NCBI GenBank assembly: GCA_022763825.1
Contig: JALEQX010000008.1
Coordinates: 1 to 46,510 of the forward strand
Origin: Oscillospiraceae bacterium
Lineage (GTDB): Bacteria > Bacillota > Clostridia > Oscillospirales > Acutalibacteraceae
Length of the DNA: 46,510 bases
Direction of reading: 5' to 3'
The notes under the pieces were generated by a model. That model saw only the letters and a program-made list of their open reading frames with translations, had not been told where the DNA came from and searched no databases. The position numbers and the translations under genes were made by a program. Below, piece after piece: positions 32,826 through 42,826 of the stretch. Position 1 is the stretch's first letter; every line of letters begins with the position of its first letter.

Positions 32826-33581
32826 TCAGTCGGGATCGGTAAGAATCACACACTCGCCGCTTTTTGTTATAGCAACGGTGTTTTCAAAATGAGCGGAAAG
32901 TTTTCCGTCTGCGGTAACGACCGTCCAGCCGTTATCGAGCTGTTTAACTCTCCATGTACCCTCGTTTATCATCGGTTCAACGGCAATAGTCATGCCGGGT
33001 AGCAGACGGACACCTTTGCCGGGTGTTCCGTAGTTCGGGATCGGAGGATCCTCATGGAGTTTTGCGCCGACTCCGTGACCGGTATAGTCTCTGACTACAC
33101 CGTAGCCTCTGTCCTCGCAATACTTTTGAACAGCGTTGGATATATCGCCGACTCTGTTGCCTGCGACGGCACATTTGAGTCCTGCGTAAAGAGACTCTTT
33201 TGTGACGTCCATCAGCCGCTTTGCCTCGGCGGAAACATCTCCGCATGCAAAAGTGGCAGCGTTGTCGCCGTTATATCCGTGAATCGCAGCCCCCAAATCA
33301 ATGCTAACTATGTCGCCCGATTTAAGGATGTGCTTGCTGTCCGGGATACCATGAATAACCTCATTATTTACGGAAATACATGCAGTAGCGGGGAATCCGT
33401 AAAGTCCTAAGAAATTCGGAGTCGCCCCCTGACTTTCTATGTACTTACGGGCTATCGTGTCTATTTCCAATGTGGAAACTCCGGGCTCGACAGCTTCTCC
33501 CGCCAACTTCAGTGCTCTGGCAGAAATGCGTCCTGCCTCACGCATCAACTCAAGTTCACGGCGTGTTTTCAGCACTATCAT
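32826..33581 (-). CDS. map: Type I methionine aminopeptidase
   Basis: Map removes the initiator methionine from nascent proteins. The five metal ligands are visible: Asp in SIDLGA, Asp in NGDNAATF, His in TGHGVG, Glu in VEPMI and Glu in HFENTVA. At 251 residues it is the short type Ia form without an N-terminal zinc finger. It starts 2 bp after adk and ends 11 bp before the KOW gene. Confidence 0.97.
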   Translation of the reverse strand: MIVLKTRRELELMREAGRISARALKLAGEAVEPGVSTLEIDTIARKYIESQGATPNFLGLYGFPATACISVNNEVIHGIPDSKHILKSGDIVSIDLGAAIHGYNGDNAATFACGDVSAEAKRLMDVTKESLYAGLKCAVAGNRVGDISNAVQKYCEDRGYGVVRDYTGHGVGAKLHEDPPIPNYGTPGKGVRLLPGMTIAVEPMINEGTWRVKQLDNGWTVVTADGKLSAHFENTVAITKSGECVILTDPD

Positions 33582-33583
33582 GT

Positions 33584-34216
33584 TTAATCCTCCAAAGCTT
33601 TGAACGTCAGTGCTGTCGTATCTGCGACATTCTCCTGACCTTCGACTATGCGAAGCTTTCCTGTCTTTGCATAGTAATCTTTAAGCGGTTCCGTCTCCTC
33701 GTGGTAAACCTTGAGCCTTTCGAGAACCGTTTCGGGAGCGTCATCCTTGCGCTGAACAAGTTCGGCAGAACAAAGATTGCATACTCCGTCCTTTTCGGGT
33801 TTCTTATATTCAAGGTGATAAGAAGCTCCGCATGAAGGACAAACACGTCTGCCCGACATTCTTGCGGCGATTTTGTCGTCCGCAACTTCTATATCGATGA
33901 CCTTGTCTATAACAATGCCCATAGCGTCAAGCGCCTCGGCCTGAGGAATCGTGCGCGGAAATCCATCGAGGATAAATCCGTTTTTGCAGTCATCCTGTGC
34001 GAGTCTGTCCTTAATGATACCGATAACGACCTCATCGGGAACGAGCTTGCCCGCTTCGATGTATGACTTTGCTTTAAGTCCCATTTCAGTGCCGGTACGG
34101 AGCGCCTCGCGGATAATGTTACCCGTCGAGACGGTCGGAATCGAAAGTTTTTCGCTTACTTTCTCAGCCTGTGTACCTTTTCCGGCGCCGGGGGCTCCGA
34201 GAAAAATTATATTCAT
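33584..34216 (-). CDS. adk: Adenylate kinase with zinc-binding LID
   Basis: Adk interconverts AMP and ATP with two ADP. The P-loop is FLGAPGAGKGTQ and the AMP site has STGNIIREA. The LID domain carries a CxxC-x16-CxxC motif (CPSCG and CNLCS, about residues 130-153) that binds structural zinc, as in Gram-positive enzymes. The start at 34216 is chosen because GGAGG lies 8 bases upstream; the longer frame would overlap secY. At 210 residues it is complete. Confidence 0.97.
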   Translation of the reverse strand: MNIIFLGAPGAGKGTQAEKVSEKLSIPTVSTGNIIREALRTGTEMGLKAKSYIEAGKLVPDEVVIGIIKDRLAQDDCKNGFILDGFPRTIPQAEALDAMGIVIDKVIDIEVADDKIAARMSGRRVCPSCGASYHLEYKKPEKDGVCNLCSAELVQRKDDAPETVLERLKVYHEETEPLKDYYAKTGKLRIVEGQENVADTTALTFKALED

Positions 34217-34232
34217 TGATTCATCCTCCGGA

Positions 34233-35579
34233 TCAGTCAAGGAATCCCTTGTAATGACGCATCATCATCTGGCTTTCGAGCTGCTGTACCGTTTCAAGCG
34301 CAACACCGACAAGAATTATGATCGATGTACCGCCGAGTGAAATGGATACGCCGTTCGTATGACCGAGTGCCTGAGCAATAGCCGTCGTGATCTGCGAATA
34401 GAGAATCGGGAACAGAGCGACTACGCTGAGAAGCAGAGCGCCCAAAAGGGTGATCTTTGAAAGAACCTGTGCAATATAATCCGAGGTAGGTCTGCCTGAA
34501 CGGATACCGGGGATAATACCGCCGTTCTTGACAAGGTTGTTAGCCATCTCAATGGGATTATACTGAATTGATGAATAGAAATAAGCAAAGAATATGATTA
34601 ATACGAAATAGATAATCGCATATGCCCAATGCTCGGTTGTAAATACCTTAAAGAATTTAGCCCATCCGGAACCTTCCTTAACATTTACAAACATCTCGAC
34701 AGTCGAGGGGAGCGAAAGAATCGAGCTAGCGAAAATAACGGGGAGAACGCCCGACATATTAACCTTAATCGGAATATGAGAGCTCTGTCCGCCGTACATC
34801 TTTCTGCCGACTACGCGTTTTGCGTACTGAACGGGAATTCTTCTCTCAGCGTTATCCATCCAAACGATGAAGACAATCATGAGAAGAAGAGATAAAGCCG
34901 CGATGATAACCATCGGAATGTAGCATCCGCCCTGATCATACTGCTGATAAAGAGAAGTAATGATTGTGGGAATTCTTGCTACAATACCGGCAAAAAGGAT
35001 GATTGAAATACCGTTACCGATACCCTTGTCGTTAACCTGCTCGCCCATCCACATGATAAGGCAGGAACCGGCAACAAGGATTACGATAATAGTGATTGCC
35101 TGGAATACCATTGCAAATCCGGTCAGCGCATTGCCGTTGGCGTCGCCCGTAAGAGCGCTCTGCGAACGAAGGAAGAAGTAGTACGCCGTAGACTGGAGTA
35201 CCGCAAGACCGACCGTGGTATATCTTGTAATCGCGGCAATCTTCTTTCTGCCTTCCTCTCCCTCTTTTGAAAGTCTTTCAAGAGCGGGAATCGCAACGGT
35301 AAGGAGCTGAATAATAATTGATGAGTTGATGTACGGTGTAATCGACATTGCGAAGATTGTACCGTAGGTAAACGCATTACCAGAGATCATATTTATATAA
35401 TCAAGGAAAGTGGCGTTACCGGTTTCGGAAAGAAGCCTTCCGCCTTCAAAACCGGCAAGATCAACGAAAGGAACAGGAATCGCGGAACCGATCCTGAACA
35501 GAAGTACGATCAATGCCGTGAAGAGCATCTTTTTTCTCAGGTCGGCGATTTTCCAAGCGTTAATAAATGTCTGAAACAT
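34233..35579 (-). CDS. secY: Preprotein translocase channel subunit SecY
   Basis: SecY is the ten-helix protein-conducting channel that works with SecA (encoded at 1.4-4.2 kb). Signatures are FRIGSAIPVPFVDLAG in the first segment and PYINSSIIIQLL, the plug and second helix region. The C-terminal half includes the conserved cytosolic loop ERRIPVQYAKRVVGRKMYGG and GIRSGRPTSDYI. At 448 residues it is slightly longer than average. It follows rplO by 65 bp and adk follows within 16 bp. Confidence 0.98.
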   Translation of the reverse strand: MFQTFINAWKIADLRKKMLFTALIVLLFRIGSAIPVPFVDLAGFEGGRLLSETGNATFLDYINMISGNAFTYGTIFAMSITPYINSSIIIQLLTVAIPALERLSKEGEEGRKKIAAITRYTTVGLAVLQSTAYYFFLRSQSALTGDANGNALTGFAMVFQAITIIVILVAGSCLIMWMGEQVNDKGIGNGISIILFAGIVARIPTIITSLYQQYDQGGCYIPMVIIAALSLLLMIVFIVWMDNAERRIPVQYAKRVVGRKMYGGQSSHIPIKVNMSGVLPVIFASSILSLPSTVEMFVNVKEGSGWAKFFKVFTTEHWAYAIIYFVLIIFFAYFYSSIQYNPIEMANNLVKNGGIIPGIRSGRPTSDYIAQVLSKITLLGALLLSVVALFPILYSQITTAIAQALGHTNGVSISLGGTSIIILVGVALETVQQLESQMMMRHYKGFLD

Positions 35580-35644
35580 AATTTATGCACACGCTCCTTC
35601 TGATTTCGGATTAAATCCGAACTGAATACAAGTGGTGTGATACA

Positions 35645-36088
35645 TTAAAGGACTACGGCTTCGCCGCCGGCAGCCTCAATCTTCGCTTTCGCAGAAGCCG
35701 AGAATGCGTTAACCTTTACTGTAAGTTTCTTTGTAACTTCGCCGTTACCTAAAACCTTAACACCGTCAAGTTCCTTCTTAACAAGACCGGATTCGATAAG
35801 AGCAGCAACGTCAACTACTGCGCCGTCCTCAAACTTCTCGCAAATGTCGGAAACGTTTACGATTGCGATTTCCTTAGCGAAGATGTTGTTGAAGCCTCTC
35901 TTGGGAATACGTCTCTGTAAAGGCATCTGACCGCCTTCAAATCCCGGACGGGGACCTGAACCGGCTCTTGCCTTCTGACCTTTGTGTCCCTTACCGGCGG
36001 TTTTGCCCTGTCCGGATGCGGGACCTCTGCCTATACGCTTTGAAGGTCTGTTTGAACCTGCGGCGGGTGATAACTCGTGTAATTTCAT
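35645..36088 (-). CDS. rplO: 50S ribosomal protein L15
   Basis: L15 is a late-assembling large-subunit protein. The N-terminal glycine-rich extension [22 protein letters not shown] is diagnostic, as is [18 protein letters not shown]. At 147 residues it is complete. It stands between rpmD (18 bp) and secY, the standard spc order. Confidence 0.98.
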   Translation of the reverse strand: MKLHELSPAAGSNRPSKRIGRGPASGQGKTAGKGHKGQKARAGSGPRPGFEGGQMPLQRRIPKRGFNNIFAKEIAIVNVSDICEKFEDGAVVDVAALIESGLVKKELDGVKVLGNGEVTKKLTVKVNAFSASAKAKIEAAGGEAVVL

Positions 36089-36106
36089 AAGTTTCCCAAC
36101 CTTTCC

Positions 36107-36286
36107 TTATGCTTCGCTGACTTCAACAAGATGAGCAACTTTTCTGATCTTGCCGAGCGTCTGGGGATTATCGTGCTGAACGGCAACATCCCCTATTTTC
36201 TTAAGACCGAGAGACTGAACAGTAGCAATCTGGTCTTTTTTGCTGCCAATAGTGCTCTTGACAAGCTTTACCTTAATATCTGCCAT
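36107..36286 (-). CDS. rpmD: 50S ribosomal protein L30
   Basis: This 59-residue protein was found by reading the gap between rpsE and rplO. It starts [20 protein letters not shown] and continues [13 protein letters not shown], the L30 signature, ending HLVEVSEA. The reading frame is 180 bp with a stop at 36107. The order rpsE-rpmD-rplO is the usual spc arrangement. Confidence 0.96.
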   Translation of the reverse strand: MADIKVKLVKSTIGSKKDQIATVQSLGLKKIGDVAVQHDNPQTLGKIRKVAHLVEVSEA

Positions 36287-36301
36287 TTCAATCTACTCTC
36301 C

Positions 36302-36805
36302 TTAACCTAAGATTTCCTTAACGGATTTGCCTCTTACGGACGCAACTTCCTCTGCGGTACGAAGCTGAGTAAGACCGTTAATGGTCGCTCTTACAACGTT
36401 GCAGGGATTATTCGAACGAAGAGCCTTAGTACGGATGTCCTTGATACCTACGGTCTCAACAACCGCACGAACAGGTCCGCCTGCGATAACGCCGGTACCG
36501 GGAGCGGCGGGTTTGAGAAGAACAACGCCTGCGCCGAACTTACCGAGAACTTCGTGAGGAATCGTTGTGCCTCTGAGTGCAATGTGAGCAAGGTTCTTCT
36601 TAGCGTCCTCAATACCCTTGCGGATAGCGTCGGGAACTTCGCTCGATTTGCCGATTCCGAAACCGACAGTGCCCTTGCCGTCGCCTACGACTACAAGTGC
36701 GGAGAACTTCATGATACGTCCGCCCTTAACCGTCTTTGATACGCGGTTAATGGCTACGAGTCTCTCCTGAAGCTCTGAATCTTTCTGTGTTTCAAACTTA
36801 GCCAA
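36302..36805 (-). CDS. rpsE: 30S ribosomal protein S5
   Basis: S5 contributes to the mRNA entry helicase and to decoding accuracy. The double-stranded RNA-binding domain shows [19 protein letters not shown] and [17 protein letters not shown]. The C-terminal domain has [17 protein letters not shown]. Spectinomycin-resistance mutations map to the loop at KGGR in other species; here the loop looks wild type. The length is 167 residues. Confidence 0.98.
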   Translation of the reverse strand: MAKFETQKDSELQERLVAINRVSKTVKGGRIMKFSALVVVGDGKGTVGFGIGKSSEVPDAIRKGIEDAKKNLAHIALRGTTIPHEVLGKFGAGVVLLKPAAPGTGVIAGGPVRAVVETVGIKDIRTKALRSNNPCNVVRATINGLTQLRTAEEVASVRGKSVKEILG

Positions 36806-36825
36806 AAGTATTTCCTCCCTTTCAA

Positions 36826-37185
36826 TTAGAAGTCAAGGCCGCCTTCGCGGGCGCCTTCGGCCAAGCTCTGTACACGGCCGTGATAGATGTAACCGCCGCG
36901 GTCAAATACGCAGGTTTTGATTTCCTTTGCGACCGCGCGTTCTGCTAACTTTTTACCTACTGCCTTAGCAGCGTCCTGGTTTCCGCCGTAATCCTTAAAA
37001 TCCTTCTCAGCGGTTGAAGCCGAAGCAAGAGTAACACCCTTGTCATCGTCTATCAACTGAGCGTAAATATGCTTGAGGGAGCGGAACACGTTAAGGCGGG
37101 GACACTCAGCTGTGCCGTGGATCTTGCCGCGGACTCTCTTATGACGCTGAATTCTTGCCTGCTTAGTATCAGGTCTTTTTACCAT
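36826..37185 (-). CDS. rplR: 50S ribosomal protein L18
   Basis: L18 binds 5S rRNA in the central protuberance. The sequence begins [20 protein letters not shown] and has [18 protein letters not shown] and the C-terminal [23 protein letters not shown], all family signatures. At 119 residues it is complete. It lies 17 bp after rplF. Confidence 0.98.
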   Translation of the reverse strand: MVKRPDTKQARIQRHKRVRGKIHGTAECPRLNVFRSLKHIYAQLIDDDKGVTLASASTAEKDFKDYGGNQDAAKAVGKKLAERAVAKEIKTCVFDRGGYIYHGRVQSLAEGAREGGLDF

Positions 37186-37202
37186 TAGTTTTCACTCCTT
37201 TA

Positions 37203-37748
37203 TTATTTACCGCCCTTACCGGCTTTACCTTCTTTACGTCTGATGTACTCATCAACGTACTTGATTCCTTTACCCTTGTAAGGCTCGGGAGGACGAACGC
37301 CTCTTACTTCAGCTGCGAACTGACCTACCTTAACCTTATCGGCGCCGGAAATTACAATCTTATTGGGAGCGGGAACCGCGATAGTGATTCCTTCGGGGGC
37401 CTTTACGTTAACAACGTGAGAATAACCTACGGTAAGAACAAGATCCTTGCCCTGCATAGCTGCTTTGTAACCGATACCGTTAATCTCAAGCTCTTTGCTG
37501 TAACCGTTGTTTACGCCCTCTACCATGTTGTGGATAAGGGTTCTCGTAAGACCGTGAAGCGCTCTCGACTCCTTCTCGTCGTCGGGACGGGTAACAATGA
37601 TCTCGTTGCCCTCGAGAGCGATGCTTAATTTGCTGTTGTATGTTCCGGTAAGTGAGCCCTTAGGACCCTTTACAGTAACTGTGGTGCCGTCGATTTTGAC
37701 GTCAACACCTGCCGGAACTGCGACGGGCTTTCTGCCTATACGTGACAT
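37203..37748 (-). CDS. rplF: 50S ribosomal protein L6
   Basis: L6 binds near the sarcin-ricin loop and the factor-binding site. It starts [20 protein letters not shown] and has the duplicated L6 fold, with the C-terminal signature [20 protein letters not shown] followed by GKAGKGGK. At 181 residues it is full length. It follows rpsH by 14 bp. Confidence 0.98.
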   Translation of the reverse strand: MSRIGRKPVAVPAGVDVKIDGTTVTVKGPKGSLTGTYNSKLSIALEGNEIIVTRPDDEKESRALHGLTRTLIHNMVEGVNNGYSKELEINGIGYKAAMQGKDLVLTVGYSHVVNVKAPEGITIAVPAPNKIVISGADKVKVGQFAAEVRGVRPPEPYKGKGIKYVDEYIRRKEGKAGKGGK

Positions 37749-37762
37749 TCCTAGTTACCTCC

Positions 37763-38161
37763 TTACCAAATGAACGCAAGAACTTCGCCGCCTACATTGG
37801 CTTTGCGAGCGTCCTTATCTGTCATAATACCCTTTGAAGTTGAAAGGATCGCGATACCCAGACCGTTGAATACTCTGGGAAGATCCTCGCAATTCGAATA
37901 AATACGCAGGCCGGGCTTGGAAACTCTGCGTAACCCCTTAACAGCGGGGGTCTTATCGGAACCGTACTTGAGAGCGATCTCAATAACGCCCTGCTTTCCG
38001 TCCTCAATTACCTTGAAACCTTTGATGTATCCCTCATCAACAAGAATCTGAGCGATTGCCTTCTTCATGTTGGATGCAGGAACTGACACTGACTCATGCT
38101 TAGCCATATAAGCGTTTCTTATTCTTGTAAGCATATCAGCGATTGCATCGGTAATCTGCAT
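37763..38161 (-). CDS. rpsH: 30S ribosomal protein S8
   Basis: S8 is a primary 16S rRNA binder and, in E. coli, the repressor of the spc operon. It starts [20 protein letters not shown] and ends with [20 protein letters not shown] followed by GEVLAFIW, matching the family. At 132 residues it is complete. It follows rpsZ by 13 bp. Confidence 0.98.
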   Translation of the reverse strand: MQITDAIADMLTRIRNAYMAKHESVSVPASNMKKAIAQILVDEGYIKGFKVIEDGKQGVIEIALKYGSDKTPAVKGLRRVSKPGLRIYSNCEDLPRVFNGLGIAILSTSKGIMTDKDARKANVGGEVLAFIW

Positions 38162-38174
38162 TGCATTATCCTCC

Positions 38175-38354
38175 TTACCAGCTTGCTTTCTTTACTCCGG
38201 GGATCTGACCTGCGTGAGCCAGTTCTCTGAAGCATATACGACATACACCGTACTTACGTAAATAAGCGTGGGGTCTGCCGCAAATCTTGCATCTGTTGTG
38301 CTCTCTCGTGGAGTACTTAGGTGCCTTTCTTACCTTCATTGAAGTCTTTGCCAT
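38175..38354 (-). CDS. rpsZ: 30S ribosomal protein S14, zinc type (S14Z)
   Basis: This 59-residue protein was found by reading the gap between rplE and rpsH. It starts [20 protein letters not shown]. It has [20 protein letters not shown], giving two CxxC pairs that bind zinc, and ends [11 protein letters not shown]. It is therefore the short zinc-dependent paralogue, two residues shorter than the usual 61. The ATG has AGGAGGGG upstream. Confidence 0.97.
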   Translation of the reverse strand: MAKTSMKVRKAPKYSTREHNRCKICGRPHAYLRKYGVCRICFRELAHAGQIPGVKKASW

Positions 38355-38366
38355 TTTAACCCCTCC

Positions 38367-38906
38367 TTACTTTGCAAACGGTGCGCCCATAAGAGTGAGA
38401 AGCTCTTTAGCTTCCTCGTCGTTCTGAGCCGTAGTTACTATACAAATATCCATACCGCGGATCTTGTCAACCTTATCGTACTCGATCTCGGGGAAGATAA
38501 GCTGTTCCTTAACGCCCATGGCGTAGTTGCCTCTGCCGTCGAAAGAGTTGGGATTGATACCTCTGAAGTCGCGGACTCTGGGAAGTGCAAGATTGAAGAA
38601 TCTGTCAAGGAATTCATACATCTTGTCGCCTCTGAGCGTTACCTTAACGCCGTTGGGCATACCCTCACGGAGCTTGAAGTTTGCAACGGATTTCTTTGCG
38701 TTGCAGACAACGGGTCTCTGACCGGTGATTATGCCGATATCATTGATAACGGCGTCGATAGCCTTGGGGTTCTCTCTTGCTTCGCCGCAGCCGACGTTGA
38801 TAATGATTTTATCAATCTTCGGAATCTGCATAACGCTCTTATAGTTAAACTTTTTCATAAGCGCAGGAGCAACATCGCTTTTATAAAAATCTTTTAATCT
38901 AGCCAT
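38367..38906 (-). CDS. rplE: 50S ribosomal protein L5
   Basis: L5 binds 5S rRNA and contacts the P-site tRNA. Signatures are [40 protein letters not shown] and [20 protein letters not shown]. At 179 residues it is complete. It lies between rplX (14 bp) and rpsZ. Confidence 0.98.
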   Translation of the reverse strand: MARLKDFYKSDVAPALMKKFNYKSVMQIPKIDKIIINVGCGEARENPKAIDAVINDIGIITGQRPVVCNAKKSVANFKLREGMPNGVKVTLRGDKMYEFLDRFFNLALPRVRDFRGINPNSFDGRGNYAMGVKEQLIFPEIEYDKVDKIRGMDICIVTTAQNDEEAKELLTLMGAPFAK

Positions 38907-38920
38907 TTCTATGTTCCTCC

Positions 38921-39247
38921 TTACTCAAATTTTGCGCCGCACTTTTTGCAGACGCGGACTTTTTTATTAGTTTTGTCGTCAATCATGTGACCGACTCTTA
39001 CAGCCTTGCCGCACTTGGGGCAGATAAGCTGTACCTTATCGGCGTATAAAGCGCTCTCTGCTTTAATGATACCGCCGGGCTCGCCCATCTTCTTAGGCTT
39101 AACATGCTTTGAAACAATGTTTACGCCCTCTACGATAACCTTACCCTCTGAAGGGCTTACCTGAAGAACCTTACCCTGCTTACCGCGGTCTTTACCATTA
39201 ATAACAACTACTTTATCGCCGGATTTAACATGAACTCTCTTACTCAT
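38921..39247 (-). CDS. rplX: 50S ribosomal protein L24 with four-cysteine C-terminal motif
   Basis: L24 starts large-subunit assembly. The KOW motif reads [20 protein letters not shown] and is followed by [12 protein letters not shown]. The C-terminal third carries [11 protein letters not shown] and CKKCGAKF, two CxxC pairs that may bind zinc, a feature seen in many Firmicutes L24 proteins. At 108 residues it is complete. It follows rplN by 15 bp. Confidence 0.97.
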   Translation of the reverse strand: MSKRVHVKSGDKVVVINGKDRGKQGKVLQVSPSEGKVIVEGVNIVSKHVKPKKMGEPGGIIKAESALYADKVQLICPKCGKAVRVGHMIDDKTNKKVRVCKKCGAKFE

Positions 39248-39262
39248 TGCGTTACCTCCGAA

Positions 39263-39631
39263 TTAAAGTACTTCCGGTGCAAGGCTAAGGATTTTGGAAT
39301 AGTCCTTATCACGAAGCTCTCTTGCAACAGGTCCGAAGATTCTGGTACCCTTGGGGTTCTTATCTTCCTTGATAATAACGGCTGCGTTCTCATCGAAACG
39401 GATATAAGTTCCGTCGTCACGGCGTACGCCGCTTGCAGTACGAACGACTACCGCCTTAACTACATCGCCTTTTTTAACAACGCCGCCGGGTGTTGCCTTC
39501 TTAACAGAAGCCACGATAACGTCGCCGATGTTTGCATATTTTCTGCCCGTACCGCCGAGTACACGGATGCACATAAGTTCTTTTGCACCGGTATTGTCAG
39601 CGCTCTTGAGCAATGTCTGCTGCTGTATCAC
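39263..39631 (-). CDS. rplN: 50S ribosomal protein L14
   Basis: L14 lies at the subunit interface next to L19 and is the docking point of the silencing factor RsfS. It starts [20 protein letters not shown] and has [20 protein letters not shown] with the C-terminal [20 protein letters not shown], all typical. At 122 residues it is complete. Confidence 0.98.
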   Translation of the reverse strand: MIQQQTLLKSADNTGAKELMCIRVLGGTGRKYANIGDVIVASVKKATPGGVVKKGDVVKAVVVRTASGVRRDDGTYIRFDENAAVIIKEDKNPKGTRIFGPVARELRDKDYSKILSLAPEVL

Positions 39632-39643
39632 GGTTAGTCCTCC

Positions 39644-39898
39644 TTACTTAGCTTTCTCTATGATTTCGACAACGCGCCATCTCTTGTCCTTAGAGAGGGG
39701 ACGGGTCTCCATCAGCAATACGCGGTCGCCTACACCGCATTCGTTATTTTCGTCGTGTGCCTTTAATTTGATTGTACGATTGACGATCTTCTTGTAAAGA
39801 GGATGTCTTACACGGTCCTTAACGGATACGACGACTGTCTTATCCATCTTATCGCTCGTTACCAATCCGACACGGGTTTTTCTTAAATTTCTGTCCAT
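39644..39898 (-). CDS. rpsQ: 30S ribosomal protein S17
   Basis: S17 is an OB-fold protein that binds 16S rRNA early in assembly. It reads [20 protein letters not shown] and has [18 protein letters not shown] and [20 protein letters not shown], all family signatures. At 84 residues it is complete. The order rpmC-rpsQ-rplN is standard. Confidence 0.98.
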   Translation of the reverse strand: MDRNLRKTRVGLVTSDKMDKTVVVSVKDRVRHPLYKKIVNRTIKLKAHDENNECGVGDRVLLMETRPLSKDKRWRVVEIIEKAK

Positions 39899-39917
39899 TT
39901 ACGTATCCTCCCTTGTC

Positions 39918-40121
39918 TTAGGCATCCTTGCCGTGGAGCTCGACGTCGCGCTGAACCGTGAGGATTCTTGCGATGTCTTTCTTAACGGCACTGATACGAG
40001 TAGGGTTATCGAGCTGGTTGATGGCTTGCTGGAAGCGCAGCTTGAAAAGCTCGTCCTTAAGTTCAAGGAGTTTCGCGTCCATTTCGGCCTCGGACATTTT
40101 TCTGATTTCACTGGCTTTCAT
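39918..40121 (-). CDS. rpmC: 50S ribosomal protein L29
   Basis: L29 is an all-helical protein near the tunnel exit, next to L23. It has ELKDELFKLRFQQAINQLDN followed by PTRISAVKKDIARILTV, the family core. At 67 residues it is complete. Its first base overlaps the last base of rplP, so translation is coupled. Confidence 0.97.
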   Translation of the reverse strand: MKASEIRKMSEAEMDAKLLELKDELFKLRFQQAINQLDNPTRISAVKKDIARILTVQRDVELHGKDA

Positions 40122-40546
40122 TACTGCTCACCACCCTGTTCTTCCTTAGTTACAAACTTACACTTGATGGGAAGTTTGTTTGCAGCAAGACGCATAGCCT
40201 CGCGTGCAAGGCTCTCGTCAACTCCGGCAATCTCGAACATAACTCTGCCGGGCTTTACTACTGCTACCCAATACTCCGGAGATCCTTTACCGGAACCCAT
40301 TCGGGTCTCGGCCGGCTTCTCGGTAATCGGCTTATCGGGGAAAATCTTTATCCAAACCTGACCGCCACGCTTGATGTATCTCGTCATGGCGACACGGGCT
40401 GCCTCGATCTGATTCGAGGTTATCCATGCGGGCTCAAGCGCTACGAGACCGAAATCGCCGTAGTTAACCTTGTTACCGCGTAATGCCTGACCCTTAAGGC
40501 GGCCTCTCTGTACTCTGCGGTACTTAACACGCTTAGGAAGTAACAT
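40121..40546 (-). CDS. rplP: 50S ribosomal protein L16
   Basis: L16 contacts the elbow of A-site tRNA and organises the peptidyl-transferase region. The sequence has [20 protein letters not shown], the [20 protein letters not shown] segment and [20 protein letters not shown]. At 141 residues it is complete. It lies 4 bp after rpsC and overlaps rpmC by one base. Confidence 0.98.
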   Translation of the reverse strand: MLLPKRVKYRRVQRGRLKGQALRGNKVNYGDFGLVALEPAWITSNQIEAARVAMTRYIKRGGQVWIKIFPDKPITEKPAETRMGSGKGSPEYWVAVVKPGRVMFEIAGVDESLAREAMRLAANKLPIKCKFVTKEEQGGEQ

Positions 40547-40550
40547 TTAC

Positions 40551-41219
40551 TTAAGCCCTCTCTTTCTTTGAAGTTCTGCGAGTATCGTGAAGAACCTCGC
40601 CTTTGTAAATCCAAACCTTTACGCCGATACGGCCGTAGGTGGTCTTTGCCTCCGCGAAGCCGTAATCGATGTCTGCGCGGATGGTCTGAAGAGGAATAGT
40701 ACCCTCATGATAAGTCTCGGAACGGGCGATTTCTGCGCCGCCGAGTCTACCGCTGACCTGGGTCTTGATACCTCTTGCACCGAGTTTCATGGTTCTGCCG
40801 ATAGCACCCTTAAGAGCACGGCGGAATGAAATACGTCTCTCAAGCTGACCTGCAATGTTCTCTGCTACGAGCTGAGCGTTGAGGTCGGGCTGTTTGATCT
40901 CGATGATGTTGATGAAAACGTCCTTGTCGCCGCCGAGCATAGCCTTGCATGTAGCCTTGAGCTTTTCAATCTCGGCACCGCCTCTGCCTATAACCATTCC
41001 GGGCTTAGCGCAGTGGATATTGATACGGACTCTCTTGGGATCTCTTTCGATCTCGACCTTGGGAACTCCTGCGGAAGCGAGGTTGTTGAGTAAGAACTCA
41101 CGAACCTTATGATCCTCTACGAGAGTTGAGCCGAAATCCTGTTTGCCGGCGTACCAGCGGGATTCCCAGTCCTTGATAACTCCGATTCTTAAACCGGTAG
41201 GATTAATTTTCTGTCCCAT
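40551..41219 (-). CDS. rpsC: 30S ribosomal protein S3
   Basis: S3 lines the mRNA entry channel with S4 and S5. It starts [20 protein letters not shown]. The KH domain shows [17 protein letters not shown] and the C-terminal domain has [12 protein letters not shown]. At 222 residues it is complete. It follows rplV by 21 bp. Confidence 0.98.
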   Translation of the reverse strand: MGQKINPTGLRIGVIKDWESRWYAGKQDFGSTLVEDHKVREFLLNNLASAGVPKVEIERDPKRVRINIHCAKPGMVIGRGGAEIEKLKATCKAMLGGDKDVFINIIEIKQPDLNAQLVAENIAGQLERRISFRRALKGAIGRTMKLGARGIKTQVSGRLGGAEIARSETYHEGTIPLQTIRADIDYGFAEAKTTYGRIGVKVWIYKGEVLHDTRRTSKKERA

Positions 41220-41240
41220 AATTTATTTCCTCCTCCCCGA

Positions 41241-41579
41241 TCAATCTTCGATTTCTTTGAGAACAAGGTTGATGTGCGAGGTCTTTTTGTTGATCCTGTA
41301 TGCACGACCCTTTGAACTCGGTCTGATTCTCTTCAGCGTGGGACCCTGGTCAACGCTGCAAAAAGCAACGTAAAGTCTCGAGGGATCCATGTCGAAGTTG
41401 TTTTCAGCGTTTGCCATTGCTGATTTGAGAAGCTTCTCAAGAGGTTCACACGCAGCCTTAGGTGTGTACTTGAGGATTGCCATAGCTTCATCAGCGGGCT
41501 TGTTTCTTATAAGGTCAAGAACGATCTGAACCTTACGAGGCGCAATGCGCACAAAAGTCGCTTTTGCTCTTGCTTCCAT
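41241..41579 (-). CDS. rplV: 50S ribosomal protein L22
   Basis: L22 reaches with L4 into the narrowest part of the exit tunnel, where macrolides bind. The sequence has [20 protein letters not shown] and the beta-hairpin loop [20 protein letters not shown], which looks intact. At 112 residues it is complete. Confidence 0.98.
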   Translation of the reverse strand: MEARAKATFVRIAPRKVQIVLDLIRNKPADEAMAILKYTPKAACEPLEKLLKSAMANAENNFDMDPSRLYVAFCSVDQGPTLKRIRPSSKGRAYRINKKTSHINLVLKEIED

Positions 41580-41599
41580 TTTTTACACTCCTTTAACTG

Positions 41600-41881
41600 T
41601 TATTTGCCGTTGTTAGAGGTCTTGGAACCTGCATGGCCTTTAAATGTTCTGGTGGGTGCGAACTCACCGAGCTTATGTCCTACCATATCCTCCGTAACGT
41701 AAACGGGAACGTGTTTTCTGCCGTCATGTACTGCGAAGGTATGACCTACGAAATCCGGGAAAATCGTAGAGCTTCTGCTCCAGGTCTTAAGAACTATCTT
41801 CTCACCGGCTTCGTTCATTTTCTGAACTCTTTCGAGCAGCTTGGGCTGCACGTAAGGTCCTTTTTTAATACTTCTACCCAT
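41600..41881 (-). CDS. rpsS: 30S ribosomal protein S19
   Basis: S19 is in the head of the small subunit beside S13. It starts [20 protein letters not shown] and has [20 protein letters not shown] and the signature [17 protein letters not shown]. At 93 residues it is complete. It follows rplB by 21 bp. Confidence 0.98.
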   Translation of the reverse strand: MGRSIKKGPYVQPKLLERVQKMNEAGEKIVLKTWSRSSTIFPDFVGHTFAVHDGRKHVPVYVTEDMVGHKLGEFAPTRTFKGHAGSKTSNNGK

Positions 41882-41902
41882 TAATTAACAGCTCCTTCCC
41901 GA

Positions 41903-42736
41903 TTACTTAGAATTACGACGCTTTACGATAAGCTTATCGGAGCGTTTATGCTTTGCACGGGTCTTGTATCCGAGAGCGGGCTTGCCCCAGGGAGTTACAG
42001 GACCGGGACGGCCGACGGGAGACTTACCTTCACCGCCTCCGTGAGGATGGTCGTTCGGGTTCATTACGGAACCGCGTACCGTGGGACGAATGCCGAGGTG
42101 ACGGGTACGTCCTGCCTTACCGATTTTAACATTTTCGTAGTCGCCGTTGCCTACGGTACCTACGGTAGCCATGCAGACTGCGGGAACGTTACGAAGCTCG
42201 CCGGAGGGGAGACGAAGGAGAGCATACTCGCCTTCTTTAGCCATGAGCTGTGCGGCGTTGCCTGCCGCTCTTGCGAGCTGACCGCCTCTGCCGGGATAAA
42301 GCTCAACGTTGTGTACAAAAGTACCTACGGGAATATTTACAAGGGGAAGGGCGTTGCCCGTCTTGATATCCGCCGAAGGACCTGCAACGACGGTGTCGCC
42401 GACTTTGAGTCCCTCAGGAGCGAGAATGTAATTCTTTACTCCGTCCTCATACTGAATGAGGGCAATGTATGCGGAGCGATTGGGATCGTACTCCAGTGTT
42501 TTAACTTCTGCCTTGATATCGAACTTATCTCTCTTGAAATCGATAACACGATACTTACGGCGGTTTCCGCCGCCGTGATGGCGAACGGTGATTCTTCCGT
42601 AACTGTTACGGCCGGCATGCTTTGAAAGAGGCTCGAGAAGGCTTCTTTCGGGACCGACTTTTGAAAGTCCGGAATAATCCGATACCGACATGTTTCTTCT
42701 GCCGTTGGTTGTCGGTTTGTAGACTTTAATAGCCAT
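41903..42736 (-). CDS. rplB: 50S ribosomal protein L2
   Basis: L2 is needed for subunit association and peptidyl transfer. It starts [20 protein letters not shown] and contains the highly conserved [20 protein letters not shown] with the critical histidine. The start at 42734-42736 is chosen over a GTG three codons upstream because AAAGG lies about 12 bases before it. At 277 residues it is complete. An unusual 124-bp spacer with two hairpins separates it from rplW. Confidence 0.97.
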   Translation of the reverse strand: MAIKVYKPTTNGRRNMSVSDYSGLSKVGPERSLLEPLSKHAGRNSYGRITVRHHGGGNRRKYRVIDFKRDKFDIKAEVKTLEYDPNRSAYIALIQYEDGVKNYILAPEGLKVGDTVVAGPSADIKTGNALPLVNIPVGTFVHNVELYPGRGGQLARAAGNAAQLMAKEGEYALLRLPSGELRNVPAVCMATVGTVGNGDYENVKIGKAGRTRHLGIRPTVRGSVMNPNDHPHGGGEGKSPVGRPGPVTPWGKPALGYKTRAKHKRSDKLIVKRRNSK

Positions 42737-42754
42737 TAGTTTCACTGCCTTTCT

Positions 42755-42770
42755 GTTCGGAGGTCCGAAC
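42755..42770 (-). promoter_or_regulatory. Hairpin just upstream of the rplB ribosome site
   Basis: On the minus strand GTTCGG and CCGAAC (6 bp) enclose the loop ACCT. The hairpin ends only a few bases before the AAAGG site of rplB. ACCT is complementary to AGGT, so its role could be control of rplB translation; this is inference. Confidence 0.5.
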
Positions 42771-42785
42771 GTGATGATTTATATA

Positions 42786-42826
42786 TCAGACGGCTTAGCG
42801 GTCGGCGCCCATACGTCACCGTCCGA
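42786..42826 (-). promoter_or_regulatory. Stem-loop in the rplW-rplB spacer
   Basis: As RNA, UCGGACGG (42819-42826) and CCGUCUGA (42786-42793) form a fully paired 8-bp stem with one G-U pair and a 25-base GC-rich loop. It lies in a 124-bp spacer, several times longer than other spacers in the cluster. No T-run follows, so it is not a simple terminator. Confidence 0.5.

Noticed and set aside
41948-42625. Open frame of 225 codons opposite rplB
   Set aside because: It is antisense to the highly conserved L2 gene and shows no domain or ribosome site.
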